Below, piece after piece: positions 29,174-43,264 of a stretch of 64,000 bases of DNA. Source of the stretch: Enoplosus armatus. Taxonomy: Eukaryota > Chordata > Actinopteri > Centrarchiformes > Enoplosidae. The stretch spans positions 14,304,798-14,368,797 of the forward strand of contig NC_092194.1 in assembly GCF_043641665.1 (NCBI RefSeq), written 5' to 3'. The notes under the pieces were generated by a model. That model did not search any database, was not told the origin of the DNA, and saw nothing but the letters and a program-made list of their open reading frames with translations. How positions within the stretch are numbered: position 1 is the stretch's first letter; each line of letters begins with the position of its first letter. The position numbers and the translations under genes are program-made.

Positions 29174-31239
29174 GTTTTCCAAAAGTGGGTCTGATGTTCC
29201 CCACAAGGTCCAATTACTCAAGCTCAGTAGATTCAGTCCTGTCTGTTTGCATCAAAGCAGATCCACATCTAATGGCCTGATCTAACCAAACACACAAGGC
29301 TGCATTCATAAACAAGCAAACAAACACACTCCCACCACCCAAACAAAACAGCAATCAGTAAAGGACCACCATGGGGCAGTTCACATATGTAGCCTGTACA
29401 CGCCCAGCCTGGCCCCTTGGGTGAACTAAGAGGGACTCTGGCCTACCTGCCAGACATGAAAGCAGCAGCACACTGGACAAGTTGCAGCTGTGTACATGTC
29501 TCTTGGTGCTGCCTGGACACTGTACTTGGTTACTTGTCCAGCAGCTCCACACTGTCACTCGCTCTCTCCAGCTCTTACTTTCAGCTCTCGCTCACGCTCT
29601 TTCACTCAGTCACTCGCTTGTTTGTGGCCTCTAAGGGGGAAAGGATTAGAAAAAGACTAAGTCAGGGATCTAGGAGACTGTCTTGGACTTTATCCCAATC
29701 GTTAGCATAAGCACTAAAGTTGGCTCGTGTAGATTTAGCCTTGAGCATATGTTTCTCAGGGAGCACAAATCTATATCATAGTTACGTTACCTCCTGTTTG
29801 TTCATCAGACTCTTTTTCAAATAGTGTCAGGCAGCTGTTCAGACTGTCTTTACAGCTTATTTCTTAGCAAAGATCTCAAGGTGATTTGTTTTGTTTAATT
29901 GAAGAAGAGTAGCGTATTGGCTGTAATGTAAAAAAAGATGGATACAACATATGGTACAGTGTGGTATCAAATCCAACTCTCTGCACCTTGTCTTGTAGAC
30001 AGTAGCTGGACTCAGATCTGCTTGAAAAACAGAATTTTTCTTTGTTTAGCTGGGGGGCTGAAGATGAATCCACTCTCCCTTTAAAAGAGACTGACAGAGT
30101 TAACTCCAGATGCACTGGCTCAGCAAATCCATGTCCACTTCAAAATCAATACTAGCTGCTTTAAAATGATATAAGAATCATCAGGCACAGCGAGCATATA
30201 ACCGTGGAATCAGATACGACTCTGAATTCATTACATTTGATGGTATCAATCCTGCTATCCCTTATTAGAACCCCAGAGAAGCTTTTCTTACTATATTCCT
30301 TTTAAATCTTCCTTGTTCTCTCTCGGACAGCTGTAGTATGACAGTATACCGAACAGAGGCAGAGAACATTTCTGCCAAGTCCAAGAGCTAAAAACTATTA
30401 AAGTGTATTTTTATCAGTGACTTCAAGAAGTTCACTATTGACAAGAGCAATATAGACATTTAATAAAAGAGTTATTACATATCATCTGTCTTCAGTATAT
30501 ACAGCATGATACCTTTATGAAAAGAATTTGACCTTTTTGTGTTGCTGACAAGAGTGGATGGGGATTATTATTGTAACCTCTATTCACAACCTACTGTATA
30601 ACAAATGAATGCTACTAGCCTTTTACATGCACATGAGCTTTGCGCAAAGCCTGGAAGATAAAAGGAGGATGCATCTTTAATTTATCATGCACTGAGTAGA
30701 TATTAGAAACAAATAAGGCATCAGAGGCATTGAGAGGCTGCATGCTTGAGGAAATTCATCTCTGTATGTAGAGTGGAGCTTGATATGTTGTACAGTGCAT
30801 GTGTATAAAGATCAGCATTCGTACAACTTGGAATTCCTGTAGTGAATGCCCAGTTTGGAAATGATTGCAAACTTATGTGATTAAATTTCCAATAATAAAA
30901 TTAAATTATATTATCTTGAAGGATCCTTTAAAACTGCAGAGGTATCTGCTTGTGACATGACTCCTAATGAATTAAGAAAAAAAAAAAGTCAAATGTATAG
31001 CACCACCTCAGCCCTGGCAGACAACGATCATGAATCGCATAGAGGGAATGGATGGATCAGCAGTTCTACTTGGTCTCTTTATTTATGAGTAGAGGCGGAG
31101 GAGGGGGATTCAGTGCTAAATGTTTGCTTTTCTAAAGTATAATTCACCATATGCTGTCTGCATTGTTCTCTAACCTCATGGCTGGAGGGAGAGAGCCAAA
31201 TAAATATTTACTGAGCTGCAAGGGATTTTCTGCAAAAGA

Positions 31240-31520
31240 GCCTAATCGATAATTCTCAGTCCTTTCCTCAATCACTGACAGGAAGTTAACAAGCCAGTTC
31301 CTCTCCGCAATATTAAATCTTGTTGATTATGTTGGCAGCAGGATATCCACTCGCAGGGTTTCTCCACAGGAAATAATTTAGCAGAGGTGGCAAGCCACCC
31401 AGATCCTGATACGTGTCATCTTGTGATCACTTTAATTAGTAGATGACAGCCTAATCAATGGACATAATTAATGGACTAATTAACAACAGATTTAATTTGC
31501 TATGTTTTTCCCATTTATTG
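31240..31520. promoter_or_regulatory. Candidate enhancer-like homeodomain/TALE cluster in intron 2
   Basis: The segment concentrates TAATCGATAATT (31243), two TGACAG Meis/Prep-type cores (31276, 31444), TTTAATTAGT (31431), CTAATCAATGG (31451), ATAATTAATGG and ACTAATTAAC (31465-31484). Such clusters are common in conserved developmental enhancers of vertebrates. Conservation has not been tested, and AT-rich background can produce these motifs. Confidence 0.3.
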
Positions 31521-34500
31521 TTAAAGTTTAATCCATAAAAATGTATTGTGCACTGCACTGTAAACATGAATAAAGTTAGGCTACATTCAGTGATTCAAAA
31601 AGAATTCTAATGTGCCATGGATAAGCCATGTTCATTTATGTTCCCGAAAGCCTGAACTTTCTGCCAGAGGGATAGTGACACTACCACACTCGTATTATAA
31701 AACACACACTCTCTCTTGTAACAACTACCATAGAGTAAAGATATTCTAACAGGAGATAACTGGACAGCTAGAGAAGCAGAAAATAATTGTTTCTCTTTAA
31801 AAGGTTCCGAGCCAGGCAGATGGGTCCCGAAGGTTAATGCATGGAGTTTCCAGTCATAAAGCTTTTTGTATGTAAGTGTTTGTCTGCGGTGCTGGCACAG
31901 ATTCAGTGTGCTTTCAGCGTAATTAGCCCCATAATACAGGTTACATGAAGCTGACAAGAGACACAGAGACATCTCAATACTGAGTGAGTAAATAGAGGAA
32001 GAATGATACTGTATAACAAAAGCTAGTGAAGGACTGAGAGAACATATTGTGTATAACAACAATTCTATGATTCTCCTTCACAATATCTCTCTGGAGAAAC
32101 TTTGAGAAAGGGGGGAAATGATGGAAATACTGAGCACTGAGAAACATGTGTATATCTGTATGCAGACATTGACAAAGGAGAAGCTGACAGTTTATAAAGG
32201 ACATGCATAAATTGATCCTTTGGCCCAGGCAGACATGTATTTATGCAGCACTTGAGGTATTAAACACCTTTCTGGCCATCAAAGGAATTGTAAATCAAGG
32301 CAAGACACACATCAACACCAGGAGGGTGTAGAAGAAGTGTGTCTCTTAACTTCAACAAAACATGACTCTGGAGAAAAGAGCGAGTATGAGGAGAAATACA
32401 TTATAGATAATACATTTTTATTGTGGTGCACATAAATTATGAGGCTTTTACTTCATCCCAATTATGTTAACATTATGTCATTGTATCAATTTTAAAGGAT
32501 TAAAATGTCAAACACTTAGACATACACACTCTGAAACACTGAAATACAGTGCATCAGCAAAGAAATGCCCTAATCATTATGCATTATAGTTCCACAGTTT
32601 ATAAGAGGTCCATTACTGTACGGCAAGTAACACACAAAGCCATTTATTTGTCTTTCCATTCTGCATCACAAAAAAACATTTCAGACTCATGTTACATTTC
32701 AAAATCTCAAGCACAGTAGATTAATAACAGTAATAGCTTTCCAACTTTACTTTCCATTTCAAACCCTCCTTCTTTCCAGTAAAGACTATCAGAGGTTAGG
32801 ACCCTTGAGATCTTTCCCTCCCTTTCTCCCTGTACATCTCTGTCTCTTTCACTATCCACAGCTCCCTCTCCATCTCCTCCTATCCCAGTCTAAGTGGGTA
32901 TATACTGTATACTGTACTGAATAATCCTCCTTTCCTTCTGGTCGGTAGTTTTGTGTATCTCAGATAGTCTCTAATAATCAGGTAAGTCTTTCATGACAAG
33001 CAGAGTCACAGAGGGAGCCTTGACTGAGCAGATTTACTGGCTGCACATGTCGATCAACACGAGGGAGGAACAGCCAAACTCAAATTCGTCATTTATCATG
33101 TTTATTCATGGAAATATTGTAGATTTCAAGCTTCTGGCCTCTTCCAAATAGGTCTTCCATTGCAATGTGATGCAGGGAGACAAATCTTGGAACTATTACC
33201 ATTAACATTTCAAAGATACAGTCCAAAATAATTATTCAAATAAACTTAATAAAACTTGTGATGGGTATGGGTAGGATTCTTTGTGTATATTTTACCTTTT
33301 AAACTGTGTACAGTAATTAAAACAACTTATTGTACCCAGAGTCCTAAAACATGCTATCTGGTAGCATTTTGGCCATATACTTTCATACAGCTAGATACTT
33401 ATTGCAGATGTACCAAAGTTTTGTCAGCCAAACTGATGATAAATTGTACTGGAGGCATGAAGCCAGGATGATTGTGTAGTGTCAATTTTCCAGCCAAAAC
33501 ACTCTTTGGTAAGTCCCTGTATGCTGATTTGCATCCAACAAAGAACAGGTTGAACAGCTGTACTGAAGGTCAACACAATATAAATTCACTTTTAACTAAA
33601 AAACATTTTCAAATTTGTAGCTACTGTTAGATATAAGTTGCTACAGTTAACATAACTCCCACTATCCCCCTACACTTGTTCTTCCTTTGCTCTTTTCCTT
33701 CTATTCCTGACCTATTCCCTCTCTCAAATCTGTGAAAAGAATAAACAAACATTTTAATGGAGAGAAGGGGAGAAGCCTTCTACTCTAACGGTGAAGTTCA
33801 TTCTATTAATCATCTACTTTCCCCTGCTTGCAAACAAACAAATGACCTAATTAAGTACAATAAAGTCACTGCAGTCAAACAGACAGGTAAATAAATTACT
33901 TGAATACCCAAAGCATTCTGTTTGTTCCCTTGTAAAGGCTTGAAAGACAGATGGCACAGGCCGCTGGGAAGAACTTTACCCCAGCTCCTTTCTTTTTTAA
34001 GTGTTTTCATCAAGCAGTGTTGTAGCTTGTGAGACAAAATGTGTTCATTCTGCAGCATATTCAAGAAAAGTGTTGCAACTGCTGCTGGCAAACACCTAAC
34101 ACTGAACAAGTCAGTGTTTGTAAGGGAACTACTGCCAGTAAATGGTTTGCCTCATTTGAGCAGTTGGCCTCAACATTTCTGCAAAACCACAAACAGTCTT
34201 AAACCTGAAAAAGTCCAATACGAGTAAGTAAAATGAATGTGGAAAAGGATACGGCAAAACTGGAGGGGAATTTAGACCAAATATTTGTTTCATTCATACT
34301 CATACTCATACTCCTACTGTTTGTTCAATGACTGTTTGAAGAACAGACCATTGCACAGAAAAGTAACAGTGGAGAAAATGTATGTCAGCTCAATGGGAAG
34401 CAATACTCTGCAAGGGGATTCCATCTTGCAAACATCTTAGAAGTTGACAGAGGAGAGTTGTTAGAGAGCAATCGGTCCAGACCATTGACTTTGACTTCAT

Positions 34501-37500
34501 TGCGTGCAAAAATTTGCCTCTCCATGTCTACGTCAAACAGTTGTTGAAAGATGGTCAAGTGTGACAAAGAGGATCCAGACAAGATTGAGCACTAGAATGA
34601 TTGGGCTAAAGACTAAGTGTCAAGTGTGTTAAGGTTACAATCTTGTGTGTGTGTTTTTTGGTAAAATAAAAAAAAAATATATAAAATAGATCCACTATAA
34701 ATTACGCTCACATTAATGTCGATGTAAGACCCCAAAAGGATAAAAAAATAATGTATCTCCGCAGGACACATTTGCCTTACAATCAACAGTAGGTGGCTAC
34801 CTTTTCCACTCATCTGCCAACTCCTTGACCTAAAGGAGGACTGTCATTACGTCCAAATTGCTGTGACAGACTGAGAAAATAGCTTTGTAAAAATGTCTAG
34901 AATTATAATGCACTGGCAGGACATTTTGTCATAATAAAGGAGTGTCAATACATTGTAAAATAAGAATGAACTCTGCCTTTATTTGTTATTTTTTAACCCA
35001 GATAAAGATCATGAAAATATTTTTCTGAGCCATTTGTTCTTTCAGTATCTTCAAAGACACTTATAACACAGCCAAATGAAATGTGTTGGAAAGTCAGTTG
35101 GACTGAATTGAGTTGGTTATTAAATGTTTAGTTGTGAAGTCTCAGTTTGACAAGAATGGAGCATCAGCTAATTATATGGATGGCTGACTTTTATAAGGCC
35201 GGGGCTCTTCGCTCTTTTATTACAGCGCTCTCTTCTTTCCTCCTCTCCTCCCCTTTTCCCTTCATTTCACACTGCACAGATGAAAGGAAGGGTCTGGGGT
35301 ACAAGCTTTGTTTGCACAAAACAAAAGCTGAGAACACCATGAAGATGACTTTTTCCAGGTACACAGGGAATTGTATTGACACGGTCTTTGCTCCATTAGT
35401 GAGCCAATACATATGGTCAGAGTACACAGTATCAAAAACATGTGTGGTGTGCTCCTATTCTCGAATAATTACCTCCTCAATGATCCCTAAGTGGCCACAT
35501 CACCTCATCTCCCTGGGCCATTCCCTGCCGTCGCGTGCCATCAACACTTCCACAGCATTCAGAACAATAACGGTACACCCCAGCAAGGAGGCCAGAAACA
35601 AAACGTCTTCACTCTAAACACTTCTGTCAAAACAAGAGAGAATAGCAAATGAAGTCTTCAGGTTAAGAAAAACCGCACCTAGTTCTGTTGTTGTAATGAC
35701 CAGCTGGGACTGTGAGTGGACCCCCAGGTGGGAATCAGCTCTTTATGTATCCATTTTAAAAAGTCAGACCAAAGTCTTTGTTTACCAGTCCTATGGATAA
35801 AACGGTGTGCTCCAACCATTCCTCTTTTCAAAAATAATGTATTATTGAAATAAATCTCACCCAAGTGATTATGGTACATACACATTCTGAACAATAAAGC
35901 AATTTCCCTCAAGACTATCTTAATTTAGAAATATATGAGGATAGTGAATCCATCGCTACACCACAAGTATAAACAACTGTAAACAAAATAAAATATCAGC
36001 TCCAAACCACAGTTAACGACAAATACCTCCCTGTAGTCAAATATATTCTCTAAGCATTCGAGGTGCAATGAAATAATCCCCCCAGTCCATTGTTTCATCT
36101 TTCATTTCCATCTCCCATCTCCTCTGTGTCTCCAGTGTGAGCAGGAACCCTCCTGTTCTACACAGAGTCCTAAAGAAGGAGTGGAGCTGCACCAAAGCAA
36201 GCACAGAGTGAATGAAGAGTTAGAGGGAGCTGAGGGGAGTCTTCAGCCTCCACCACACCAATCAACAGATTCCTGCTAGACAGAAAGCACCCTACTGTTT
36301 CTACTGGAAAACAAGACACACCCAAGAAAAAAGCACTGGCAGCTAAAACGCTCACAGGACTACAGTTGATGTGTGAGGAGATCATGAAGCAAATTGTAGG
36401 TTCTGTCCTGTGAACCAAAGTGCTGTTTGGATAGAGGGCAAGCAGGCTGAGTTGCACAGTAAAGGACAGAGGAGGGGCTGATGGAGGAGGATGATAGACA
36501 GTTTGGCTTCGGTATAGGAAAGCACTGTGAAAAGAGCTGTCAGAACCACTGGGGCATGTACTGATTTCCCAACATGCGCACACACACATTCATTCTCATA
36601 GACTGGATGAAACACGCTGGCCGTCTCTACAGAGGGATGCTTTTGTATGCACAACAGCAAACATACCTCAGTCCACCTACAGAACACCTGAGCCTTTCAT
36701 CTATCCTGCGCCACCTGCCGTGTGCATGTGTGTATGTGTGTGTGCTCTATGAGTGAGCAAGTGAAAGAGATATCAGAGACCATGCATGTTTTCCTGTTTT
36801 CTAAGCCCTACGTCTGAATAAAGAAATGTGCAAATGTGCTCATACCCATGTTGAAATGTTGATGAATTAAATTTGAGCTCACATATTATCCTGTAGCCCA
36901 AAAACTATTACAAAAAGTATTCTTATTCCTATAACTGTAGATCTAAAGCAAGAAACCAAAGAATGTCTGTCTGGCCTTGTGTTAGTACCACAGGAGAGGA
37001 CACATAGTTCCCAAACAACTGGATGAGCTCATTTAAATCGATAATTGGGGGCCGAGGCAAGTGCCATTGCAGAGTGATAGGAATAGATAACATCTGCGGG
37101 TATTCAAGCATCAAGGTCAGGTATGTTGTAGCAATCCAAAATATTTGCTGGGAGTTTGTTTGAATTAATTTGAATGCGACCCATATAGCCTAATTCTTAC
37201 AAGCTTTTGGCAAGGGTCCTAAGGATGAGTGTGGTGAAAAGTAAGCAGTCAGACAAGGTTGCACATTGATGTTGCTCCACTTGTTTCTGGTGCATCTGCT
37301 ACCTCACTTGGGTGGCAAGCTAGCAGGTGAGTCCTCAGATTTGTTGACACAGTGGAGTTAAGGCAGTTGCTTTTTACAAAGTTGGCAAACAGCCTTATCT
37401 TTGTTGATAATTTTGCCATCTACAGTGTAGAACCCCAAATACTTCCACACACTGCTTCTCAGATGCTTCAGTGCGCTGATTATCTACATATACGCATTTT

Positions 37501-37570
37501 TATATATAAAATTACTATACAGATAGGTGAATATAGGGCATGCAATAGGTCAAGCTGATGGATTTTAAGA

Positions 37571-37585
37571 GCACCCTCTGCTGGA
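37571..37585 (-). promoter_or_regulatory. Candidate CTCF site
   Basis: Read on minus, CCAGCAGAGGGTGC follows the CTCF core consensus CCASYAGRKGGCRS except for one position (T for C). The same phrase also occurs at the edges of some dispersed repeats, so a bound site is not assured. Confidence 0.35.
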
Positions 37586-37619
37586 CCACAAGGCAAACTA
37601 ATACAAGCGGTCAGTTGCG

Positions 37620-37653
37620 CTTCTGATTCGAACAGGTCATTTCGAATCAGAAG
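37620..37653. repeat. Perfect palindrome, 13 bp arms, 8 base loop
   Basis: CTTCTGATTCGAA at 37620-37632 is the exact reverse complement of TTCGAATCAGAAG at 37641-37653. The spacer is CAGGTCAT. It lies 35 bases from a CTCF-like motif in intron 2. It is too short for a typical pre-microRNA. Confidence 0.9.
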
Positions 37654-38062
37654 TCACAGCACTAGTGTATGTTGATGTCCTTTTCCTGCATACTGTTCCA
37701 AAGCTTCTAAAAGATTGCCTTTCTATCTCTTTAATCTTTTCACTTTGCCATCTGCCCCTCACTTCTCTTACCTTTTACCTTCTGTCTTAGCGCTCCTCTC
37801 CCAGGCTAAGCTCAGGTCACTCAAGCCCTGACGCCTTTCCAAAGACTTTCAAGGACCCTCATCTTGGCCAAGAGGAGATTGGAGGCGAGAGGCTGAGGAG
37901 GAGGCTGACATGATAAGAGGGGGCAAGAGTGAGGGGTGAAGACAGTTCATGTTTTAGAGTGTAGTCTGGCACGAAAATGAGCTGAGCTGCTGCAAGAACC
38001 TAATTAGTCTAGATAAAGACTGCCATAGCACACTGATACAAAGAGGTTTTGGTATGGATGGC

Positions 38063-38103
38063 ACCCACACACAGATGCACGCACATTCGCACACACACAC
38101 ATA
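38063..38103 (+). repeat. Imperfect CA-rich tract
   Basis: Interrupted CA units (CCACACACAGATGCACGC, then CGCACACACACACATA) lie in intron 2. Confidence 0.9.
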
Positions 38104-38858
38104 CCTTAACAGGGAATGTGGTATTAGTGTCATGCTGATGTATCTGGTCCTGTGTGAGTGGGCTGTAAGTCTCTGCTCTCAGTAAATACTGGGAGGCTAG
38201 CATCAGTCACTGTTGCTACACTGGCCCTGTGAGAAACCCACAGAAGGCAACATTCTTCACAACAGAACACAGACCACCCACACACCCACGCCTGGCTAAA
38301 ACTTGTTAAATATTTGTCCAGACTTCCTGCGATGTATAAAAAAGTTATATCAGTTACATGCAAAGTGAAATTCAAACCAAACCAGAAAATGCTGAAAGGA
38401 AGATGGCCCAACAATGAGTTGAACTTCATTATATAGGGAAATGTTGTGCAGGTAAAAATGGCATAAAACAAACAGATGAAGTTAAAACTGTATAGGCTAA
38501 AATTCATTATTGCCATCTTCATTGGCAAACTCATCTTCACTAACATCTAAATGGGCATTATCAGCCATTACAGTTAGTTTGGCTCGGTCCAAAAGGTAAC
38601 AAAACCCTCCTAAAAAAACAAGTGTAAAAGCGTAAAAACATAAATTTTGCGGTTTTACGGGGGGTTATGTGCCAAGCTAGCTGTGTCCTTCTGTTTTATT
38701 TCCCAAAATGTCGAACAACTTAAAATCATAGTTTAACTATTTTAAAAATATTAACTGCATCAAGTCTTTTTAAGTCATGTTGTTTATTGGTATCCGTCTT
38801 AATGTCTGTCTCCAAATGTGTCATGAGTAGTGAAGCCAAAGACAATTTTGGTTAACTA

Positions 38859-38876
38859 ACTGACTGACTGACTGAC
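38859..38876 (+). repeat. (ACTG)4.5 tetranucleotide repeat
   Basis: This is a pure ACTG repeat of 18 bases in intron 2. Confidence 0.95.
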
Positions 38877-39849
38877 AAACGCAACAGCGATTTATGGATG
38901 AATATTCTGGATCTAAAGTTTTGGTATTGACAGTAATTCTTGAAGTTGTCCCTTCATTCATTTTTGAGGGGATTTTAACTGAGAAATATTTATGTATTTT
39001 CTAACCTTTAACTTCCTACCTACTGTATATTCCCCAAAAAACTCGACATTTCTTTTATAGTGCAGTGTTAACACCTCACACATAGTCTCTCATTTCTGTT
39101 TCTATCTGGACTAATAAGGGTGGGCTAACCTTGTCAAACACACTCACAACCTAATATGTATGAATATGAATACAGAGTCAGAAGGAGTCAGACGGATGTG
39201 TTTTTTGGACTGAGTAACCAAGGTCATAACTGATCTGACTTTCTGATTGGCCTAAGCAGCTTAATATACAAGTGAGCTATCCACCCATCTTACCATGAAA
39301 TCAATAGCCACGAGATCGCTGATGAAGAATGGAGTGGAAAGTGCAATACACAAACTGGTGTGCCAGAATCTATATTCTACATGGCCTTGGGGAAAGCACT
39401 GATACTGGGCTCTGTTACTAAATGTGTTTCTTTGACAGAAAGTAACTGGTCCCTCCAACAAAGAGGACCTCAATTAAAGTGTTTAAATTAAATAATCCCG
39501 ATGTATCATATGATTCAGTAGATCCTTTCTGCTTTATGTTGTTCAACTTTCAATTAATCAGGTGAGCTGGAGAAGAAGCCAAAACATCACAAACAAACAA
39601 AGATAAACAAACACTACATCAAACCACACAAAAAGAGATCCACACTAACAAAGACATTAGCTTGAGGTTCTGAGCATATCACATGCGTAAGGCACAGCCT
39701 ACGCATAAAATTAACATGTAAACCAACCCACAAAATAACATGCCTGCATAAACACATTGTGCATGAATACTCCCATAAACATGGAAGCCCACATGCTTCC
39801 CACATGGAAATTGACATATTAACATAAAACATCAATGAACTGTGTTTGA

Positions 39850-40118
39850 AGTATTATGGTTATGATCAGGTTTTTGGAGTATCCTGGTTATGTGTCGCAC
39901 ATGTAAACATCATATCCTGGTTGATATGGCCTTATCCCGGTTTTGTGAAACCTGGATATTCTACCTGGAGTGCTCCAAGACACAATTGCACACAAATGAT
40001 CATGAACAGGGATATGAATAACCAGGTTTCTCATGTCCCCTGTAAACATCATATCCAAAATAAGATCAAAACCAGGATATGGCTAAAACCAGGATACCAG
40101 TGCGCATGTAAATACAGT
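39850..40118. repeat. TATCCTGG-rich element, possible non-autonomous DNA transposon
   Basis: The motif TATCCTGG or its complement CCAGGATA recurs at about 39880, 39912, 40071 and 40089. A direct repeat TGTAAACATCATATCC occurs at 39902-39917 and 40041-40056. The opposing orientation of the motif at the two ends suggests a partly inverted structure of about 270 bases. Similar sequences are dispersed in fish genomes as I remember them. No coding capacity for a transposase is present. Ends and target-site duplication were not resolved. Confidence 0.55.
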
Positions 40119-40283
40119 TAATGTAGCCAAACACACAAAGCATGTGTTAGTGACAGATAACTGGGAGAAGAACATTGGTTTACACCGATCAAGCTAAGTT
40201 AGGTAGTGGAGATAAAAAGGATGGCATTCCCTAATATGATTTAGAAACCAACCAACAGATGGCTCCTCATTTCCTTCATTAAA

Positions 40284-40298
40284 CCCCCCCCCCCCCCC
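40284..40298 (+). repeat. Poly-C homopolymer, 15 bases
   Basis: Fifteen consecutive C on the plus strand appear as poly-G in the stxbp6 pre-mRNA. Homopolymers of this length are error-prone in assemblies. Confidence 0.95.
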
Positions 40299-42254
40299 AA
40301 TCCGCCAACCTGTAGCAGTTACACATAAAAACACACATAGATGCAAACAACAAGGGTAAAAAGAGGTGTTGAAAATCATGAGGACTGCGCAAAGGACAAA
40401 TGGGATGGGAAAGGAAGAAAATCTGTTTTCCTTTTAGATCAGAAAAAATGAAATGAAAACCATGCAGACTAACAGGCTTCTTCAGTGAACCTTCACAGTG
40501 TCTTATCTAGCTCAACTGACCTCACATCTCTCCTGCCAAACATTCTGTGGGCGGTCCAGTGTTTCAGCCCTGAGGTCCAGCCATAAAGGCTCCGCATGAA
40601 GCCCAGTGATCAAAGAGAAAGCTCTCTAACCAACTTGGTCCATGTTAAGCTTGCTGGCTCAGCTCCAGCACACTCCCATGTCACAAAGACCCCTGGTGTT
40701 GTTGTGAAAGCGTTAACATACGTTTCTGTGTGCAGTTGAGCAACTCTGTGTGAATGTGTATAAGATCAAAGACTCTCATCACAGCACAGGCTAGGAGCAT
40801 ACAGCATACACTGGTACACAGGGGTGAAGTGAAGCCACAGCAAGACAGCAGAGAGTGTTTCATTTTGTACCACAATTGGTACAATAAGTCAATTTAACAA
40901 AGTAAACTTGATACCACGAAAAATAAAATTCCATTTAAATACTTTAGGCTGTATGCAAACGTATAGTTTGCTTCCCTAGGTCCATACCAAAAAACAAACA
41001 GAGCAATTGTTGCAGTTTAGTTCTAGTCTGCTTTGGTTTCAAACTGGCTTATGACAAACAAGTCATGATGCACTTCCAGTGACTGTGCTTGAAGGCTTTA
41101 TCTTCCCTGGTGGTCATGCAGAGTTAGTGGGGAATGTGAAATGAATCTTTAATAAATAACAATGGACTGCTAGAAAAATAGGAAAGAAATTATGCATCCT
41201 GACTCCATACTGTAACATAATGTTGAAAATAGTTACCATGATCAACAAAGGAATCAGGAAAATCTGTTCAGATTGGCTTTCAATTCTTATATCACATAAC
41301 CTTGATATGGTCTGTGTTGTGTTCTCACCACAATCAAAACACACCAGATTTCACATGGACACAAATTAGATCCAGGCTCATCCAGAATCCAGTAGCATTT
41401 TGTAAGTCAACTCAGATAGGCCTGGTGGACAAAAATCTGTTTATTGCTACAGGGAGTTTAAGAATATTACTACTCCGCTTTGCTGACATACTGATTTCCA
41501 AGATTTCACCCTGAAGCCAAACAACAGTTAGCTATGTGAACTGAACCAGTATTGCTGTAACTCTGAAACAAGAAGCACTTCTCTGAAAGTGGCAGCAGTC
41601 CAGGCCTTTTTGTTCCACTGATAGATGTAGCTCTCTACCTAAGACAAAAAGCCATGTGTTCAACAAACAGCCAATTCAAAAGACTCAGACTTACCAACAC
41701 TGAAAAGACGGCTCAAACAAACTGCTGTGGTTACAGGGTCAATTGTATAACATTCATATTACTGACATGTAGCCTGTGAAAGCAGTGATTTATTCCAAAC
41801 AGATAAGAAACTTAACAACCGTCATTACTTAGAAACTGCAAGAAAAAGGTATTTTCAGTATAAGTCATATGAGTTGAAAATATCTTGTTTTTCTTGTATT
41901 CAGTCAGATCTTATGAATTAGAGCAGCAGTGATGGCCTGGTGTTTCATCCTGGCACCCTGCTCAGTTTGAGAGTGAACTGCACATGGCTGTCTTTACAGT
42001 ACAGCTCCACATAGGCTTCCTTTAGCCATGACATACCAGATTGCATAACTCTGCCACTGTATGGCCCTGAGGCCTCAACTATCTGCTACTGTAGCTATGA
42101 GACTGTCAGCGAGTCCCTTCCCCCAACCTCATATACATACACAGTGCTTTCACATAGTTACACACATGCTGAACACTAAAAGTCACACACACCAGCCTTG
42201 TATCTCCAATGCACTGGGAGGCGCAGCCTGGTTTCACACTAATGGTTTGGCTAT

Positions 42255-42306
42255 ACAGTACACACACAGGAACACATGCACACACCCACAGGAACACACA
42301 CACAAC
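42255..42306 (+). repeat. CA-rich tract with repeated GGAACACA phrase
   Basis: The phrase CACAGGAACACA occurs twice about 25 bases apart, within a CA-rich stretch in intron 2. It looks like a small degenerate tandem duplication. Confidence 0.75.
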
Positions 42307-43264
42307 TCAGAACAATGCTTGGCTGGCTTAAAGAAATGCCACATGACTAAGTGAACTACATAACAGTGCTGGCCTTCACTACTGTGCTCCCACATGTGAT
42401 ACAAAACAGCAGCTTAGTCAGGAGACCGCAACAAACTTTTAATAGTCTAACTACGGGAAGATATAAACATGGGTGATTGTGGTGATGGTAGTAGTGGCCA
42501 TAACCTGTGCAATTTCTTCATTTGTTTTAGAAGGTTATGCAACATCCATTCACACATACAGAATACTGTACTTCAAACAATATCAATATACAAAATGTTC
42601 CTCACAAAGATGACAGAAACAACAAAACAGCACAAGGATGAAATAGCCTCACTGCTCATAATAAGCAAAGATGGCAGTGAATGAATGGCAGTGTGTTCAA
42701 TCCTATGCAAAAAAAACAGTGAGCCTTGAGTCCCACTTACATCCACCATAAACCAAAACAGAAGACGCACCTATTCAGCTGTAAAAAGTAAATAAAGTAA
42801 AAATGCAACAGCCCACAGTCCCCTTAGTAACACAGTCCAATAATAGGCCTCTCCATCCTTACAGCAAGGTTGGAGTCACTGACTGTACCAAACTTATCTT
42901 GCTCCAGATGATGCAGACATCCATGGTATAAACCCTCCACTGATAGCAACGTTAAGGCAGTTTAAATTGGCTACCCTTCGATGTGTCACACAGGATTTAA
43001 GACTGACCGTGCCTCAGTCGTTCTGTCCCTCTGTACAGGTTACACTGACACACACACATATAGACAACAAACTGCTCTCCATCGCCACAGCTTTGCAGTG
43101 TTAAAGAATAAGCAGTCCCACTGAGACAATCTGAAGTTAAGTGTGTATATGATTTGTTTCTGGGGGGGTTGTTTTGTTTGATTTTGATCTGTGTGCCCAA
43201 GTGAACAGTATATGATGGTGAGAGTCATCCAGGGTTGTGATGAACAAACTAGTTGATTAATCAG

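Noticed and set aside
31607..32062. 151-codon open frame on minus
   Set aside because: No recognisable motif and no amisyn-like sequence, so not an extra exon of stxbp6.
35147..35617. 156-codon open frame on plus
   Set aside because: No homology recognised and no supporting splice sites. Intronic composition.
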